From assembly GCA_029262315.1 (NCBI GenBank), contig JAJCZP010000044.1:1-36997 (forward strand): 36,997 nt of DNA, written 5' to 3'. A program made the position numbers and the translations under genes. The stretch is from Deltaproteobacteria bacterium (GTDB lineage Bacteria; Desulfobacterota; Binatia; UTPRO1). Positions within the stretch are counted from its first letter, which is position 1. Each line of letters starts with the position of its first letter. Shown here one piece after another: positions 1 to 10,122 of the stretch. The notes beneath the pieces are model-generated. The model was given only the letters and a program-made list of their open reading frames with translations, ran no database searches and had not been told where the DNA came from.

Positions 1-1684
<1,684 letters not shown>

Positions 1685-1763
1685 GGCTGGCCTCGTTTCT
1701 TCATGTTGTCGAGCATTGAACGGAGTCGACCGCGCGGCAGGATGACGGCGCGCGCAGCGGCGG

Positions 1764-1792
1764 AAGGTAGCCGGTCATTCTCAGACTGTCAA
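1764..1792 (-). promoter_or_regulatory. Candidate sigma-70 promoter of icd-mdh
   Basis: On the minus strand a perfect -35 hexamer TTGACA (1787-1792) is followed after 17 bp by TACCTT (1764-1769), a weak -10. It lies in the 131-bp gap after the HEAT-like gene and would give a leader of about 70 nt before the icd GTG. The -35 and spacing are good and the -10 is poor, so this is a candidate only. Confidence 0.55.
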
Positions 1793-1815
1793 CGCGCCCG
1801 AGCGCCCCGCGAGGC

Positions 1816-2337
1816 TCAACCACCACCCGGTCGGCGCAGAATCATGCGCTTGGCCTGGCCCGCCACTGTAGCCGGCACGTTCTTGCTCTTGGCGATTCGA
1901 CGCACGTCACGGTCCAAGAGCGATGACATCATCCTCAGCGCGACCGTGATGGGCGTCTTCGGATTCGTCACGAGCGCGTGACGGATCTGATAGCTCTTCG
2001 TCCAATCACGATTCTCCGCGATCGTGCGCAGCAACTCGTCATCGGCCGCCCGCGTCTTGGCGATCGCGAGCAACTCGTCTTCGGTAATGCGAGGGTTGCG
2101 CAGCACCAAACGCCTGATCACGGCATTGTTGTCGCGCACCAGATGCACCCGGGCCTCGCGATTCCCCCGAAGTGCCAACTTGATCCGCTGCGGCACCCCC
2201 ATCTCCCGCAAGCGCAGGACCAGACTCTGCTCGCCCTGCGCTGGCCCGTCGTCGACCAAGCTCGTCGGCACGACGACGTCGTCCTTTCCAGACTCGACGG
2301 CCTCGACGATCCGATCTTCGTCCCCCACCGCCGCCAC
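1816..2337 (-). CDS. Conserved hypothetical protein with HEAT-like helical repeats
   Basis: A 173-residue soluble protein with no signal peptide or membrane segment and no catalytic motif that I recognise. After an acidic N-terminal stretch of about 35 residues it is made of short helical units with recurring blocks such as REARVHLVRDNN, VLRNPRITEDELLAIA, LLRTIAENRDW and ALVTNPKTPITVAL. This pattern resembles the leucine-rich-variant/DUF2336-like repeat proteins that recur in Deltaproteobacteria. Such repeats usually serve as protein-binding scaffolds, but no partner can be named from sequence. It starts with GTG at 2337, only 9 bp after the EF-G-like gene, so it is very probably in that operon. 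The basic C-terminus (QAKRMILRR) may be a contact surface. Coding status is well supported by the operon position and the repeat pattern; function is unknown. Confidence 0.8.
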   Translation of the reverse strand: MAAVGDEDRIVEAVESGKDDVVVPTSLVDDGPAQGEQSLVLRLREMGVPQRIKLALRGNREARVHLVRDNNAVIRRLVLRNPRITEDELLAIAKTRAADDELLRTIAENRDWTKSYQIRHALVTNPKTPITVALRMMSSLLDRDVRRIAKSKNVPATVAGQAKRMILRRPGGG

Positions 2338-2346
2338 CCTGGTGCG

Positions 2347-4428
2347 CTAAGCGCCCTCCGCTGCTACGCCTCGCGCCTCGCGGAGCTCCTTCATGACACG
2401 CTCCGCGAGCTGCGTCGGCACTTCTTCGTATTTCGCGAAGCCCATATGAAAGTCGCCCCGCCCGCTGGTCATCGACCGTAGATCCGGCGCGTACTTGAGC
2501 ATTTCCGCGAGCGGGACCTCCGCACGAATGACCTGATGTGGTGGCTTGGGATCGACGCCGAGCACGCGCCCGCGTCGGCTGTTGAGGTCTCCGATCACGT
2601 CACCCATCGTCTCATCGGGAACCGACACCTCGGCCAGCATCACCGGCTCGAGGAGTACGGGCTTCGCACTCTGCACGGCCTCTTTGAACGCCATCGAGCC
2701 CGCGATCTTGAAGGCCATCTCCGAAGAGTCGACGGTGTGGTAGGAGCCGTCGAACAGGGTGACTTTGAAGTCCACAAACGGGTTGCCCGTCAGGACACCT
2801 TTCTGCGCGGACTCGCGAATGCCCTTTTCGACGGCCGGAATGTACTGCCGCGGAATCGCCCCTCCCGAGATCTCGTTCACGAACTCGAAACCCTCACCAC
2901 GTGGCAGGGGCTCGATCTTGATCCAGACGTCACCAAACTGCCCGCGCCCGCCGCTCTGCTTCTTGTACTTGTGGTGGACTTCGGCGCGCCCCCTGATGGT
3001 CTCGCGGTACGGCACTTTGGGCGCCTGGAGATCGACCTCCACACCATACTTCCGCTTCAGGCGCTCGACAGTGAGCTCGACGTGCAGCTGTCCCGTGCCG
3101 GACACGATAATCTCACGGCTTTCGGGGTCACGCTCGATCCGGAGCGCGGGGTCCTCTTCGGCCATCTTGTGCAACGCCTGCGTGGCCTTGTCCTCGTCGG
3201 CCTTGCTCTTGGGCTGCACCGCGAACGAGATCACGGGCTCGACGACCTCGAGCTTCGGAAGCAGAACCGGCTCCTTCTCGTCCGACAGGGTATCCCCGGT
3301 CGCGGTCTCCTTCAGCTTGGCCACGGCGCAGATCTCGCCGGCGACCGCCGCCGAGACGGGCGACTGCTTCTTGCCTTCGATGCGCAACAACTGCCCGAGC
3401 CGCTCTTTCGCGTCGCAACTGGTGTTGAGGACGTTGGAATCGCTACCGGCACGACCCGACACGATTCGCAGGAAGGACAACTTCCCCGCAAACGGATCGA
3501 TCACCGTCTTGAACACGAAGGCTGAGAATGGCGCTGTCGGATCCGCGGGACGCTCGACCGCCCCGCCTTCCTTCGCATCGACGACGTCGAGCGCCGGAAG
3601 ATCCGCCGGCGACCCCAACAGGGCGATCGTCGCATCGAGCAGCGCGTCGACGCCAATCCCCTTCTCGGCAGATCCGACGAGCAAGGGGAGGAAGGCCCGG
3701 GCGAGCACGGCCGCCCGCAGCCCCGTGCGCACCTCATCTTCGGAGAGCTCGCCACTCTCCAGGTAGCGCTCCAGCAGCGCGTCGTCCGATTCCGCGACCG
3801 CCTCCACGAGCTGATCGCGATAGGTGCTCACCATGTCCTCGAGTTCGGCTGGTACCGGCCCGGTCTTGCCCGTGCCCATGATCGCTTGACCGCCAATCAG
3901 GTCGACATACCCGGCGAAACCGTCGCCGCTCCCAATCGGCAACGCGATGGGGACGAGCTTCGTCCCCAGTAGCCGCGCGACGGGCTCGATGGCTGCCGCC
4001 AGGTCGAGTTCCTCGCGATCGAGCTTGCTCACGAATCCGATCGCGGGGATTCCGTATTCGCCACACCAATTCCACACACGTTCGAGCTCGACCTTGACCT
4101 CGCCGTGCGGCGAGAGCACGAGGACCGCTCCCGTCATGGCGGCGAGCGTCGCACGTGCGTCCGCTTGGAACACCGCATAGCCCGGCGTATCCGCGATAGT
4201 CAGCTCGTGCTTCTTCCACGTGCAGTGATGCAGAGCGCTGAAGACCGTCGACTTTCGACGAACCTCCTCGGGCTCGAAATCGAACAACGAGCTGTCATCA
4301 TCCGTGCGACCGAGGCGATTGGTCGCTCCGGCAGCCAACAGCAAGGCATCGGCGAGCAACGTCTTCCCCACCCCGCCATGTCCGACGATCCCGATGTTCC
4401 GAATCCGTTCAACCTCTTCAGCAGCCAT
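2347..4428 (-). CDS. Elongation factor G-like GTPase (EF-G2 / FusA2 type)
   Basis: A five-domain translational GTPase of 693 residues, the length of EF-G. It belongs to the divergent EF-G-like branch rather than canonical FusA: the P-loop is GHGGVGKT (16-23), not the usual GHIDAGKT, and GSGDGFAGYVDLI follows as in that branch. The G3 motif reads DTPGY (80-84), so the catalytic histidine of DTPGH is a tyrosine. The G4 motif is SKLD (134-137) instead of NKMD. Domains III-V are well conserved (KKQSGGRGQFGDVW, GGAIPRQYIPAVEKG, DGSYHTVDSSEMAF). It probably binds the ribosome, but its role (translocation helper, stress or recycling factor) is unknown for this family. GGGAGGA precedes the ATG. It sits 24 bp after coaX in the valS operon; a canonical fusA is expected elsewhere in the genome. 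Confidence 0.92.
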   Translation of the reverse strand: MAAEEVERIRNIGIVGHGGVGKTLLADALLLAAGATNRLGRTDDDSSLFDFEPEEVRRKSTVFSALHHCTWKKHELTIADTPGYAVFQADARATLAAMTGAVLVLSPHGEVKVELERVWNWCGEYGIPAIGFVSKLDREELDLAAAIEPVARLLGTKLVPIALPIGSGDGFAGYVDLIGGQAIMGTGKTGPVPAELEDMVSTYRDQLVEAVAESDDALLERYLESGELSEDEVRTGLRAAVLARAFLPLLVGSAEKGIGVDALLDATIALLGSPADLPALDVVDAKEGGAVERPADPTAPFSAFVFKTVIDPFAGKLSFLRIVSGRAGSDSNVLNTSCDAKERLGQLLRIEGKKQSPVSAAVAGEICAVAKLKETATGDTLSDEKEPVLLPKLEVVEPVISFAVQPKSKADEDKATQALHKMAEEDPALRIERDPESREIIVSGTGQLHVELTVERLKRKYGVEVDLQAPKVPYRETIRGRAEVHHKYKKQSGGRGQFGDVWIKIEPLPRGEGFEFVNEISGGAIPRQYIPAVEKGIRESAQKGVLTGNPFVDFKVTLFDGSYHTVDSSEMAFKIAGSMAFKEAVQSAKPVLLEPVMLAEVSVPDETMGDVIGDLNSRRGRVLGVDPKPPHQVIRAEVPLAEMLKYAPDLRSMTSGRGDFHMGFAKYEEVPTQLAERVMKELREARGVAAEGA

Positions 4429-4452
4429 GCGATCCTCCCTGCCGCAGCGTAC

Positions 4453-5226
4453 CTACTTGTTACGACGATGGATCAGTCGAAGTCCATCTAGGGTGAGGAA
4501 CTCGTCCACGGCCTCGATCGTCCGGGACTCCGGGCCCATCAAGCCGGCGTGCCCCCCCGTCGCCACGACCCGGGCACCGGGGTCGATCTCGCCCCGAATT
4601 CGCTCTACCAGACCGTCGACCAGCGAGACGTATCCGTAGACCAACCCCGACTGAATCGCGTGCACCGTGGTCTTGCCCACCACCTTCGCCGGCTTGATCA
4701 TCTCGACACGGGGAAGCTTGGCCGTCTTGGTCACGAGCGCCTCGAGCGACACTCCGAGACCCGGCGCGATGACGCCCCCGAGATACTCCCCGCGCGCGGA
4801 CACGCAATCGAAGGTCGTCGCCGTGCCGAAATCCACGACGACACACGCCTGATGATAGCGTTCATAGGCAGCGACCGCGTTGCAGATCCGGTCCGCGCCG
4901 ACCTCTCTCGGGTTGTCGTAGAGAATCGGCATGCCCGTCTTGATACCCGGCCCCACCACCTGCGGCACCGCGTGCAGATAGGTACGGCATACGTCCTCGA
5001 TCACAGCGGTCATCGAGGGCACGACGGAGCACACGATGACATCGGTCGAGTCAGTGATGGCCAACTCCGACAGATGATGCAGGTTCCACAGCAGCACGCC
5101 GTACTCGTCCGCCGTGCGCCCGGCATCAGTCACCAGCCGCCAGTGCCGTGTCAGATCGTCGTTGTGATACACTCCAATGACGGTGTGGGTATTGCCGACA
5201 TCGATCGCTAGCAACGCATTGCTCAT
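4453..5226 (-). CDS. coaX: Type III pantothenate kinase
   Basis: Phosphorylates pantothenate, the first step of coenzyme A synthesis. Type III enzymes belong to the ASKHA fold and are not feedback-inhibited by CoA. The phosphate-1 motif is IDVGNTHTVIG (8-18), with D9 binding the metal. GADRICNA (110-117) is the pantothenate/catalytic motif, and VVDFGTATTFD (130-140) is the phosphate-2 motif. Length is 257 residues, as expected. I place the start at the ATG at 5226. A GTG at 5232 would add two residues and would overlap the birA stop as GTGA; either way the gene is translationally coupled to birA. Neighbours nadC, birA and coaX form a common cofactor cluster for NAD, biotin and CoA. Confidence 0.96.
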   Translation of the reverse strand: MSNALLAIDVGNTHTVIGVYHNDDLTRHWRLVTDAGRTADEYGVLLWNLHHLSELAITDSTDVIVCSVVPSMTAVIEDVCRTYLHAVPQVVGPGIKTGMPILYDNPREVGADRICNAVAAYERYHQACVVVDFGTATTFDCVSARGEYLGGVIAPGLGVSLEALVTKTAKLPRVEMIKPAKVVGKTTVHAIQSGLVYGYVSLVDGLVERIRGEIDPGARVVATGGHAGLMGPESRTIEAVDEFLTLDGLRLIHRRNK

Positions 5227-5228
5227 GA

Positions 5229-6281
5229 TCACCGTGCTCCGTCGTCCGTCGTCCGTGTCCCCCGGGCGGCCGCATAGCCGTCCACGACGCTCACGTCACC
5301 GGCGACGATTCGTTCTTCCCCTTGCGGCCCGTCCAATACGAGTCGCCCATCCGGGTCAAGACCGCGGACGATTCCCCTGAGGCGACGGCCACTGCACTCC
5401 ACGGTCACCGCGCGGCCGGTCAGGCAGGATCGCGCCTCCCATTCGGGAGCAATAGCCTCGAATCCCTGATCGAGGAAGCGATCGTAGACCTCCTCGAGCT
5501 CGTCGCACAGCCTTGCCGCGAAGCCAACGCGATCGACCCGAGAGCCCAAGGCGTGCAGGAGCGACGTCGCCGTGTCTCGAAGCTCCTCCGGGAAGGCCTC
5601 GATCGGCATATTCAGGTTCACACCGATACCGAGCACGACCGCACGCACCCGATCGACCTCGGCGTCCATCTCGGTAAGAATGCCCGCGACCTTGCGACCA
5701 CCGAGCAGACAGTCATTCGGCCACTTGATCGCAACGTCCTCCGCGCCAACCGCCACCAACGCACGCGCGACCGCAACAGCCGCGGCGAGTGAAATCTGCG
5801 GAGCGTCTCCCGGCGGAATCGACGGACGCAGTACGAAGCTCGCGTAGAGATTCGCGTGCGGTGGCGAGACCCAGTGGCGTCCCAACCTGCCCCGCCCCGC
5901 CGTCTGACTCTCCGCGAGCACGAGGGTGCCTTCAGGCGCATCGGCACGTGCCAGACGCGCCGCCTCCTCGTTGGTCGAGGCAATCTCGGCGCGGTATGCG
6001 ATCTCGGCGCCGAAGCGAGTCGCGCGGAGCCGACGTTGGATCTCGCCCGGCAACAGGCGATCGGGAACCGCCGCCAAACGATAGCCGCGGGCCTGGCGTG
6101 CCTCGATGTCGTACCCCAGCGCCCGCAATTGCTCGATGTGCTTCCAGACGGCGGCACGCGACATACCGAGCATGCGAGCGAGATCCGCACCCGAAACCTC
6201 GGGCTGTTGATGCAAGGCGTGGACGATCCGGGCCGTGACGGTCCCGGCCGTCGCCGTTTCCCGTGAGCCCGGCGTCGTCAT
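5229..6281 (-). CDS. birA: Biotin-[acetyl-CoA-carboxylase] ligase / biotin repressor
   Basis: Makes biotinyl-5'-AMP and transfers biotin to the carrier protein of acetyl-CoA carboxylase. At 350 residues it is a group II, E. coli-like BirA. An N-terminal winged helix (about 15-70, with GADLARMLGMSRAAVWKHI) precedes the ligase domain, so it may also repress biotin genes. The biotinyl-AMP loop GRGRLGRHW (129-137) and the catalytic KWPND (186-190) with K197 in GGRKVAGIL are intact. The C-terminal SH3-like domain is present (GRAVTVECSG onward). The ATG overlaps the nadC stop by 4 bp (ATGA). No biotin biosynthesis genes are in the window, so the repressor role cannot be tested here. Confidence 0.96.
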   Translation of the reverse strand: MTTPGSRETATAGTVTARIVHALHQQPEVSGADLARMLGMSRAAVWKHIEQLRALGYDIEARQARGYRLAAVPDRLLPGEIQRRLRATRFGAEIAYRAEIASTNEEAARLARADAPEGTLVLAESQTAGRGRLGRHWVSPPHANLYASFVLRPSIPPGDAPQISLAAAVAVARALVAVGAEDVAIKWPNDCLLGGRKVAGILTEMDAEVDRVRAVVLGIGVNLNMPIEAFPEELRDTATSLLHALGSRVDRVGFAARLCDELEEVYDRFLDQGFEAIAPEWEARSCLTGRAVTVECSGRRLRGIVRGLDPDGRLVLDGPQGEERIVAGDVSVVDGYAAARGTRTTDDGAR

Positions 6282-7126
6282 GCCACCGTTTCCACGCGCA
6301 AGTGCAGCGGCACCGCCGGCGCCGAGTGCGTGAGCGCCCCGACCGAGATGCGATCGACACCGGTCTCGGCGTACCCACGTACGCTCTCGAGCGTAATCCC
6401 CCCGGACACCTCGACAGGCACACGGCCAGCGACCAGACGAACCAACGCCCGCACCTCATCGACCGTTTGATTGTCCAACAACACCGCGTCGGCCCCGGCG
6501 GCGAGCGCAGCCTCGACCTCCGCACGGCTCCGGCACTCGACCTGCACACGTAGGCCGAGCGGCGCCTCGCGGCGCGCCCGGGCGACGACCGCGGCCGTGC
6601 CGCCACCGAGCGCCACGTGGGTATTCTTGATCAGGATCCCGTCATCGAGGCCGAACCGATGGTTCATTCCGCCGCCGAGATGAACCGCGTGCTTCTCCAA
6701 CAACCGCAACCCTGGCACGGTCTTCCTGGTATCGACGATCGCCGCCGATGTTCCATGCACCGCCTCCACGAACTGGCGTGTAAGGGTCGCAACCCCACTC
6801 AGATGCTGGACGAAGTTCAGGGCGACCCGCTCACCGGTGAGGACACTCGCGACCGGACCCCGCATCCGCGCCACGGCGGTCCCCGGCGCTACCGCAGCCC
6901 CATCGGACACGAGCACCTCGACATCCAGCCGTGGGTCGCAGCACTCGTAGGCCAACGACACCAGGAACACGCCCGCGACCACGCAGTCGGCCTCGGCCAG
7001 CATCACCGCCGAGCCCTGGAGTCCGGGCTCGAGCGCTACGCGTGTGGTGACATCACCGCGCCCGACGTCTTCCTGCAACGCCCCCAGCACACTCCGTCGT
7101 ACGGCAGGATGCTGTGACAAATCCAT
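6278..7126 (-). CDS. nadC: Nicotinate-nucleotide pyrophosphorylase (carboxylating)
   Basis: Quinolinate phosphoribosyltransferase: converts quinolinate and PRPP to nicotinate mononucleotide in de novo NAD synthesis. Length 282 is typical. Recognisable motifs are EDVGRGDVTT (19-28), the LNFVQHLSGVAT stretch (103-114), the substrate-binding DTRKTVPGLR (132-141), and GGGMNHRFGLDDGILIKNTH (151-170) with the lysine K167. The C-terminal barrel strands VQVECRS, VLLDNQ and EVSGGI are in order. The ATG lies 6 bp downstream of the valS stop and the 3' end overlaps birA by 4 bp, so it is an internal gene of the valS operon. nadA and nadB are not in the window. Confidence 0.96.
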   Translation of the reverse strand: MDLSQHPAVRRSVLGALQEDVGRGDVTTRVALEPGLQGSAVMLAEADCVVAGVFLVSLAYECCDPRLDVEVLVSDGAAVAPGTAVARMRGPVASVLTGERVALNFVQHLSGVATLTRQFVEAVHGTSAAIVDTRKTVPGLRLLEKHAVHLGGGMNHRFGLDDGILIKNTHVALGGGTAAVVARARREAPLGLRVQVECRSRAEVEAALAAGADAVLLDNQTVDEVRALVRLVAGRVPVEVSGGITLESVRGYAETGVDRISVGALTHSAPAVPLHLRVETVA

Positions 7127-7132
7127 CGGCCA

Positions 7133-9793
7133 TCACCCCGCGCGCGCGTCGTCCAACGTTTTGAGGCTCCGCTCGAGCGTCGCCTTCTTCGTGGTCAGAT
7201 TCGTCGCCTTCAGCTCTTGCTCCTCGACGATCGCTTCGGGCGCCCGGCTGCGGAACTTCGGATCAGCCAGCTTGCGCTCGACGCGAGACAACTCGTCGGC
7301 GAGCTTGTCGATCTCTCGGCCCAGCCGCTTGGCTTCGCCATCCAGGTCGACGAGGCCCTCGAGTGGAACCAGGATCTCGATGTCCCCAACGATCGCCGTG
7401 GCGGCACCGCGAAGCTTCGTCCCGGGATCGAGGAAACGCAGTGCCTCTACCCGCGCCAAGGTGCGCAGCATGCTCTCGTCGGCCGCAATGGCCTCTCGAA
7501 TCGTCTCGTCCGCGACGATCAGCGAGACGTCCAGGGTTCGGCTCGGAGGAATCCGCATCTCGGACCGAATGTTGCGCACCGCACGCACGATCTCCACCAA
7601 CCGACCGACCCTGGACTCCGCGTCCGGATCACGCGTTGCCGACGATGCGTCCGGGTATGCCGCGGTGCAGATCGAGGTGGTGCCCGCTGGCCGCGTCAGG
7701 GCCTGCCAGATCTCCTCGCTGATGAAAGGTACGATCGGGTGGAGGAGCCGCATCAGGCACTCCAGCACGTGCGCGAGGTTCCGCCGTGTCGCCGCAGCCT
7801 CCGCCCCCCCGGCCGCAAGCGAGATCTTGCTCATTTCGATGTACCAATCGCAGAACTCGTGCCAGGTGAACTCGTACAGTCGCGCCGCGGCATCGTTGAA
7901 GCGATACTCGCCGAACGCGGCGTCCGTCTGCTCGATGGTGTCGGCGAGGCGCGAGAGGATCCAGCGGTCCGCGATCCCGAGCGCCGCGTCCCCGTCCGAA
8001 GGCGACGCATCTGGCGCGGCGCCTGACGCATCGTCGAACTGCATCATGACGAAACGCGCCGCGTTCCAGATCTTGTTCATGAAATTGCGGTAGCCCTCGA
8101 TCCGCGACTCCGAGAGCTTGACGTCGCGCCCCATGGCCGCAAACGCCATCAACGCAAAACGGAATGCGTCGGTCCCGTACTTCTCCATGATGACGAGCGG
8201 GTCGACCACGTTCCCCTTCGACTTGCTCATCTTCTGGCCCCGCTCGTCGCGTACGAGCGCATGGATGTACACCTCGCGAAACGGCACCTCATCCATGAAT
8301 TTGAGGCCAAGCATCATCATGCGAGCCACCCAGAAGAAGATGATGTCGAAACCGGTCACCAGGACGGTCGTGGGATAGTAACGCGCGAGATCCGGCGTCT
8401 GCTCAGGCCACCCCAACGTCGAGAACGGCCAGAGGGCAGAAGAGAACCAGGTGTCGAGCACGTCGGGGTCCTGGCGAAGCGCGCCTCCGCAGGTGCACAC
8501 GCTCGGCTCCGTGCGGCTCACGATCGTCGCCTCGCAAGCGTCGCAGTACCAGGCGGGAATCCGGTGCCCCCACCACAGTTGCCGCGAGATGCACCAATCG
8601 TGGATGCGCTCCATCCACGAAACGTACGTCTTCTCCCAATGCGACGGCACGAAGCGCATCCGCCCATCACGAACCGCCGCCAGTGCCGGCTCCGCTAGCG
8701 AGGCGACGCGTACGAACCACTGCAGGGACAGGTGCGGCTCGACCGGTGTCTGGCAGCGGTAGCACGTCGCCAGTGCCAAGGTGTGGGGCTCGGTCCGCAG
8801 CAACACGCCGTCGCGCTCGAAGTCCGCGACGATCTGCTTGCGGCAGGCATAGCGCTCGAGACCCGCATAGGGCCCCGCCGCGGAGGTCATCGTCGCCCCC
8901 TCGTCCATGACCGGAATCATCTCGAGCTCATGCCGAAGCCCGATCGCGAAGTCATTGAAGTCGTGTGCGGGGGTGATTTTGACGGCTCCCGACCCGAACT
9001 CGCGATCGACGTAGTCGTCGGCGATGATTGGAATCTCCCGGCCAAGAACGGGGAGCCGCACCGAACGTCCCACCAACGCCCGATAGCGTTCGTCCTCAGG
9101 ATGGACGGCGACAGCCGTGTCACCGAGCATGGTCTCGGGGCGCGTGGTTGCGACCTCGATGCTGCCCGAACCGTCGGTCAGCGGATACGACAAATGGTAC
9201 AGCGCGCCGGCCGTATCCTCGTGACCGACTTCGAGATCCGAAAGCGCCGTCCTGCACCGGGGGCACCAATTGATGAGGTACCGATCGCGGTAAATCAGCC
9301 CTTCCTCGTACAACCGAACAAACACCTCGCGGACCGCGGCCGACAACCCCGCGTCCATCGTGAAACGCTCCCGCGACCAGTCGCACGATACCCCGAGGCG
9401 CTTGAGCTGATTGACGATGGTACCGCCGGAACTGTCGCGCCATTGCCATGTACGTTCGAGGAAGGCCTCACGACCGACCGCGTGGCGGTCGGTCCCCTCG
9501 TCGTGCAGCTGCCGCTCAACGACGTTCTGTGTGGCGATACCGGCGTGGTCGGTCCCCGGCACCCACAGCACATTCTCGCCCCGCATCCGCTTCCAACGAC
9601 AGAGCACATCCTGGAGCGTGTTGTTGAGCGCATGCCCCATATGGAGCGACCCGGTGATGTTTGGGGGTGGAATCACCATCGAGAACGCCGGGCCTGGGGC
9701 CTCGGGGGCGGCGCGAAACAGATCGCGCGACTGCCACTCGTCGTACCATCGCTGCTCGACGTGCTGGGGATCGTACACTTTGTCGAGCGCCAT
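7133..9793 (-). CDS. valS: Valyl-tRNA synthetase
   Basis: Charges tRNA-Val and edits mischarged threonine. A class I enzyme of 886 residues from the ATG at 9793. The HIGH-type signature is PPPNITGSLHMGHALN, with HMGH at 51-54; the KMSKS loop is at 521-525. The editing (CP1) domain includes TTRPETMLGDTAVAVHPED (217-235). Paired cysteines CPRC and CYRC, plus the CDAC/CTC region, fit zinc-knuckle elements. The C-terminal 70 residues form the tRNA-binding coiled coil (LVDLDGEAKRLGREIDKL and on). A GTG at 9811 would add six residues; neither start has a clear Shine-Dalgarno site. I prefer the ATG because MALDKVYDP resembles the usual family N-terminus. It is the first gene of the valS-nadC-birA-coaX run. 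Confidence 0.96.
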   Translation of the reverse strand: MALDKVYDPQHVEQRWYDEWQSRDLFRAAPEAPGPAFSMVIPPPNITGSLHMGHALNNTLQDVLCRWKRMRGENVLWVPGTDHAGIATQNVVERQLHDEGTDRHAVGREAFLERTWQWRDSSGGTIVNQLKRLGVSCDWSRERFTMDAGLSAAVREVFVRLYEEGLIYRDRYLINWCPRCRTALSDLEVGHEDTAGALYHLSYPLTDGSGSIEVATTRPETMLGDTAVAVHPEDERYRALVGRSVRLPVLGREIPIIADDYVDREFGSGAVKITPAHDFNDFAIGLRHELEMIPVMDEGATMTSAAGPYAGLERYACRKQIVADFERDGVLLRTEPHTLALATCYRCQTPVEPHLSLQWFVRVASLAEPALAAVRDGRMRFVPSHWEKTYVSWMERIHDWCISRQLWWGHRIPAWYCDACEATIVSRTEPSVCTCGGALRQDPDVLDTWFSSALWPFSTLGWPEQTPDLARYYPTTVLVTGFDIIFFWVARMMMLGLKFMDEVPFREVYIHALVRDERGQKMSKSKGNVVDPLVIMEKYGTDAFRFALMAFAAMGRDVKLSESRIEGYRNFMNKIWNAARFVMMQFDDASGAAPDASPSDGDAALGIADRWILSRLADTIEQTDAAFGEYRFNDAAARLYEFTWHEFCDWYIEMSKISLAAGGAEAAATRRNLAHVLECLMRLLHPIVPFISEEIWQALTRPAGTTSICTAAYPDASSATRDPDAESRVGRLVEIVRAVRNIRSEMRIPPSRTLDVSLIVADETIREAIAADESMLRTLARVEALRFLDPGTKLRGAATAIVGDIEILVPLEGLVDLDGEAKRLGREIDKLADELSRVERKLADPKFRSRAPEAIVEEQELKATNLTTKKATLERSLKTLDDARAG

Positions 9794-9839
9794 GATCGGC
9801 TCGGCTACCACGCGACTTGGGGCTAGTCAAACTTCTGTT

Positions 9840-9868
9840 CTTACAGGAGTTTCTCGGAATCGCCGCAA
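9840..9868 (-). promoter_or_regulatory. Possible promoter of the valS operon
   Basis: On the minus strand TTGCGG (9863-9868), 17 bp, then TGTAAG (9840-9845). This is 3/6 and 4/6 to the sigma-70 consensus with ideal spacing, in the only gap upstream of valS. The implied leader is 20-40 nt, too short for a T-box or attenuator. Confidence 0.33.
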
Positions 9869-9902
9869 TCAGATACACGCGCGAACCCAGACCCCGGTTC
9901 AC

Positions 9903-9931
9903 TTGCCAGCCTCGCCGGGGAGACATATGCT
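9903..9931 (+). promoter_or_regulatory. Candidate sigma-70 promoter of tRNA-Leu
   Basis: TTGCCA (9903-9908; 5/6 to TTGACA), a 17-bp spacer, then TATGCT (9926-9931; 4/6 to TATAAT). Transcription would start near 9938, about 40 nt before the tRNA 5' end. The match, spacing and position are all as expected for a stable-RNA promoter. Confidence 0.6.
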
Positions 9932-9977
9932 GCTCGGCACGGAGGCGGTGGTGGGCGAGTCGTCGCCATCTCTGCTC

Positions 9978-10061
<84 letters not shown>

Positions 10062-10122
10062 CTCGTTATGATGTAATCGGCGCCGGGTGGCCGGCGGTGG
10101 TGGAGGGGAAGCAGGTGGGGAG

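Noticed and set aside
6712-6728. TGGCACG in nadC as a sigma-54 element
   Set aside because: The GC at the -12 position is missing and it lies inside a coding region on the antisense strand.
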